Shown here: piece after piece, positions 63,036 to 64,000 of the stretch
Layout: the number at the start of each line of letters is the position of its first letter
Position numbering within the stretch: the first letter of the stretch is position 1
Assembly: GCA_963576735.1 (NCBI GenBank)
Contig: OY755198.1
Location: 3,968,001-4,032,000 of the forward strand
DNA length: 64,000 nucleotides
Reading direction: 5' to 3'
From: Bedellia somnulentella
Lineage: Eukaryota > Arthropoda > Insecta > Lepidoptera > Bedelliidae
Translations under genes and position numbers: made by a program
Notes under the pieces: model-generated
The model's database searches: none
Seen by the model: the letters and a program-made list of their open reading frames with translations, nothing else
Told to the model about the DNA's origin: nothing

Positions 63036-63376
63036 ACTCAAACATTCACGCCGTATATCCCTGAAGGGGTCGGCAGAGGTACTTATACCTCTAAACATCA
63101 CGTGGCAAGGTCACCTTGTGCTCAAAGTACCCACGTTTTTCTTGGACTGTGTACTCACATGATAGGGGGCAGGCTACACGAATACACTGTCACATGACTT
63201 ATTACAATATAATCATGTGGGTATCCTTACGACGTTTTCGCTCACCGCTAACATCAATGTAAATTAATAACACATATGTCTTTAGAAAAGACAAAATGGT
63301 ATAGGCCCGACTTGGGATTTGAACACTCATCGTTTGCACGATAAGCGGTGAGCTACCCACTGAGCTATCATGGTTG
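63036..63376 (-). repeat. SINE-B, near full length with tRNA-like head
   Basis: Reversed head ACCATGATAGCTCAGTGGGT (A-box) and TTCAAATCCCAAGTCGG (B-box), body, and CACGCCGTATATCCCTGAAG at the 3' end. Confidence 0.8.
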
Positions 63377-63471
63377 CTTATACTTAGAGATTTTGATTCT
63401 ATTATGGTTGTATATTAGCCGTTATTAGCCTTTGTTATTAAAAACTATTTAAAGTACTGCATATTTTTTAC

Positions 63472-63645
63472 ATACATACATATTGTCACGCCGTTAGTTC
63501 CCATTGGGGTAGGCAGAGACTATCGATCGCCACTTTGTACGATCCTGGCAAACCTCTCTAGCTTCATTCACATCCATCAATCTTTTCATACATGCTATTT
63601 ATTCTTCGTACTTCGGACACCTGCCTTTTTGAGCACATTTTCTAT
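63472..63645 (-). mobile_element. RTE-type LINE 3' end
   Basis: ACATACATATTGTCACGCCG, the LINE terminus, to TTTTGAGCACATTTTCTAT. It is followed by 75 bp of unrelated sequence and a second fragment. Confidence 0.7.
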
Positions 63646-63719
63646 TTATATAAGATATGATATATCTATGTATAAGACACATATAAATAACGTCCGAGAC
63701 TAAGAGTATCATTTATGCT

Positions 63720-63925
63720 GATGCTTCGGACGCCTGCCTTTTTGAGCACACTCACTATTTGGTCCAAATGTGTCCTCCGAGGTCGTCCTCTACTAACATT
63801 ACCTTCCACATTGGCTCTATAGATCTCTTTTACCAATTTACTGTCATCCATCCTCTCTATATGCCCAAACCATCTCAACATTCCTTTTTCTATCTTTCTT
63901 ACAATATCATCTTTTACACCACACC
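63720..63925 (-). pseudogene. RTE-type LINE reverse transcriptase, C-terminal end
   Basis: Encodes LRWFGHIERMDDSKLVKEIY and GRPRRTHLDQIVSVLKKAGV, the WFGH...GRPR...LDQ signature of RTE-group polyprotein ends. It is the best-preserved coding piece of this LINE here. The frame runs off into decayed sequence on both sides. Confidence 0.75.
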
Positions 63926-64000
63926 TTTTTAATTAAAATATTTACTAGTGACTCACCAAAGTATTCTTGCACGTGAAGAATATGTTCATATAGTTGATGA

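Overview
This window looks like nuclear DNA of a moth or butterfly (Lepidoptera). It is AT-rich, has introns with GT/AG borders, and is packed with repeats: a roughly 245-bp retroposon ending in (TATG)n (here 'SINE-A', about 30 copies), a tRNA-headed retroposon (here 'SINE-B', about 8 copies), 3' ends of an RTE-type LINE, a Helitron, and several TIR elements. There is one 200-N assembly gap (2497-2696). No bacterial-type gene, intact rRNA or tRNA gene, or CRISPR array was seen.

Region by region. 1-13,300 is layered retroposon debris. A CR1-like LINE ORF1 with a PHD-type zinc finger is cut by SINE-B, and SINE-B is cut by an 8.4-kb LTR element (2966-11360). That element has 513-bp LTRs that read as identical, a 4-bp target duplication, and almost no coding capacity. 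Part of this debris exists twice (about 1.0-2.1 kb and 11.4-13.3 kb). 14,201-18,444 is a three-exon secreted carboxylesterase-family gene in which all three catalytic-triad positions are replaced; a decayed copy of its last exon follows. 19,417-20,792 is a Helitron carrying a helicase remnant. 22,376-35,503 is a nested stack: a Ty3/gypsy element whose 5' LTR is split by a Ty1/copia element and whose integrase is split by a CR1/L2-like LINE. 38,445-43,098 is a second CR1/L2-like LINE.

From about 62.4 kb down to 38.2 kb, on the minus strand, run the last four recognisable exons of one host gene. It encodes a Lys/His-rich, probably nuclear tail of unrecognised identity. All three internal junctions share the same phase, and the last exon has an in-frame TGA. 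Its introns hold LINE2, SINEs, inverted interspersed repeats and MITEs. A small candidate gene (46.8-45.3 kb, minus) may lie inside the 15.7-kb intron.

The most unusual signal is in the two LINEs with long ORF2s. Both keep a long hydrophobic open frame between ORF1 and ORF2 that ends exactly 17 nt into ORF2. In LINE2 it continues the ORF1 frame directly after a UGA-CUA stop context. Other notable points are a textbook -1 slippery heptamer just before the gypsy gag stop, and a shared 3' end between SINE-A and the RTE-type LINE that suggests a SINE/LINE partnership. All identities come from reading the sequence; no database search was run.
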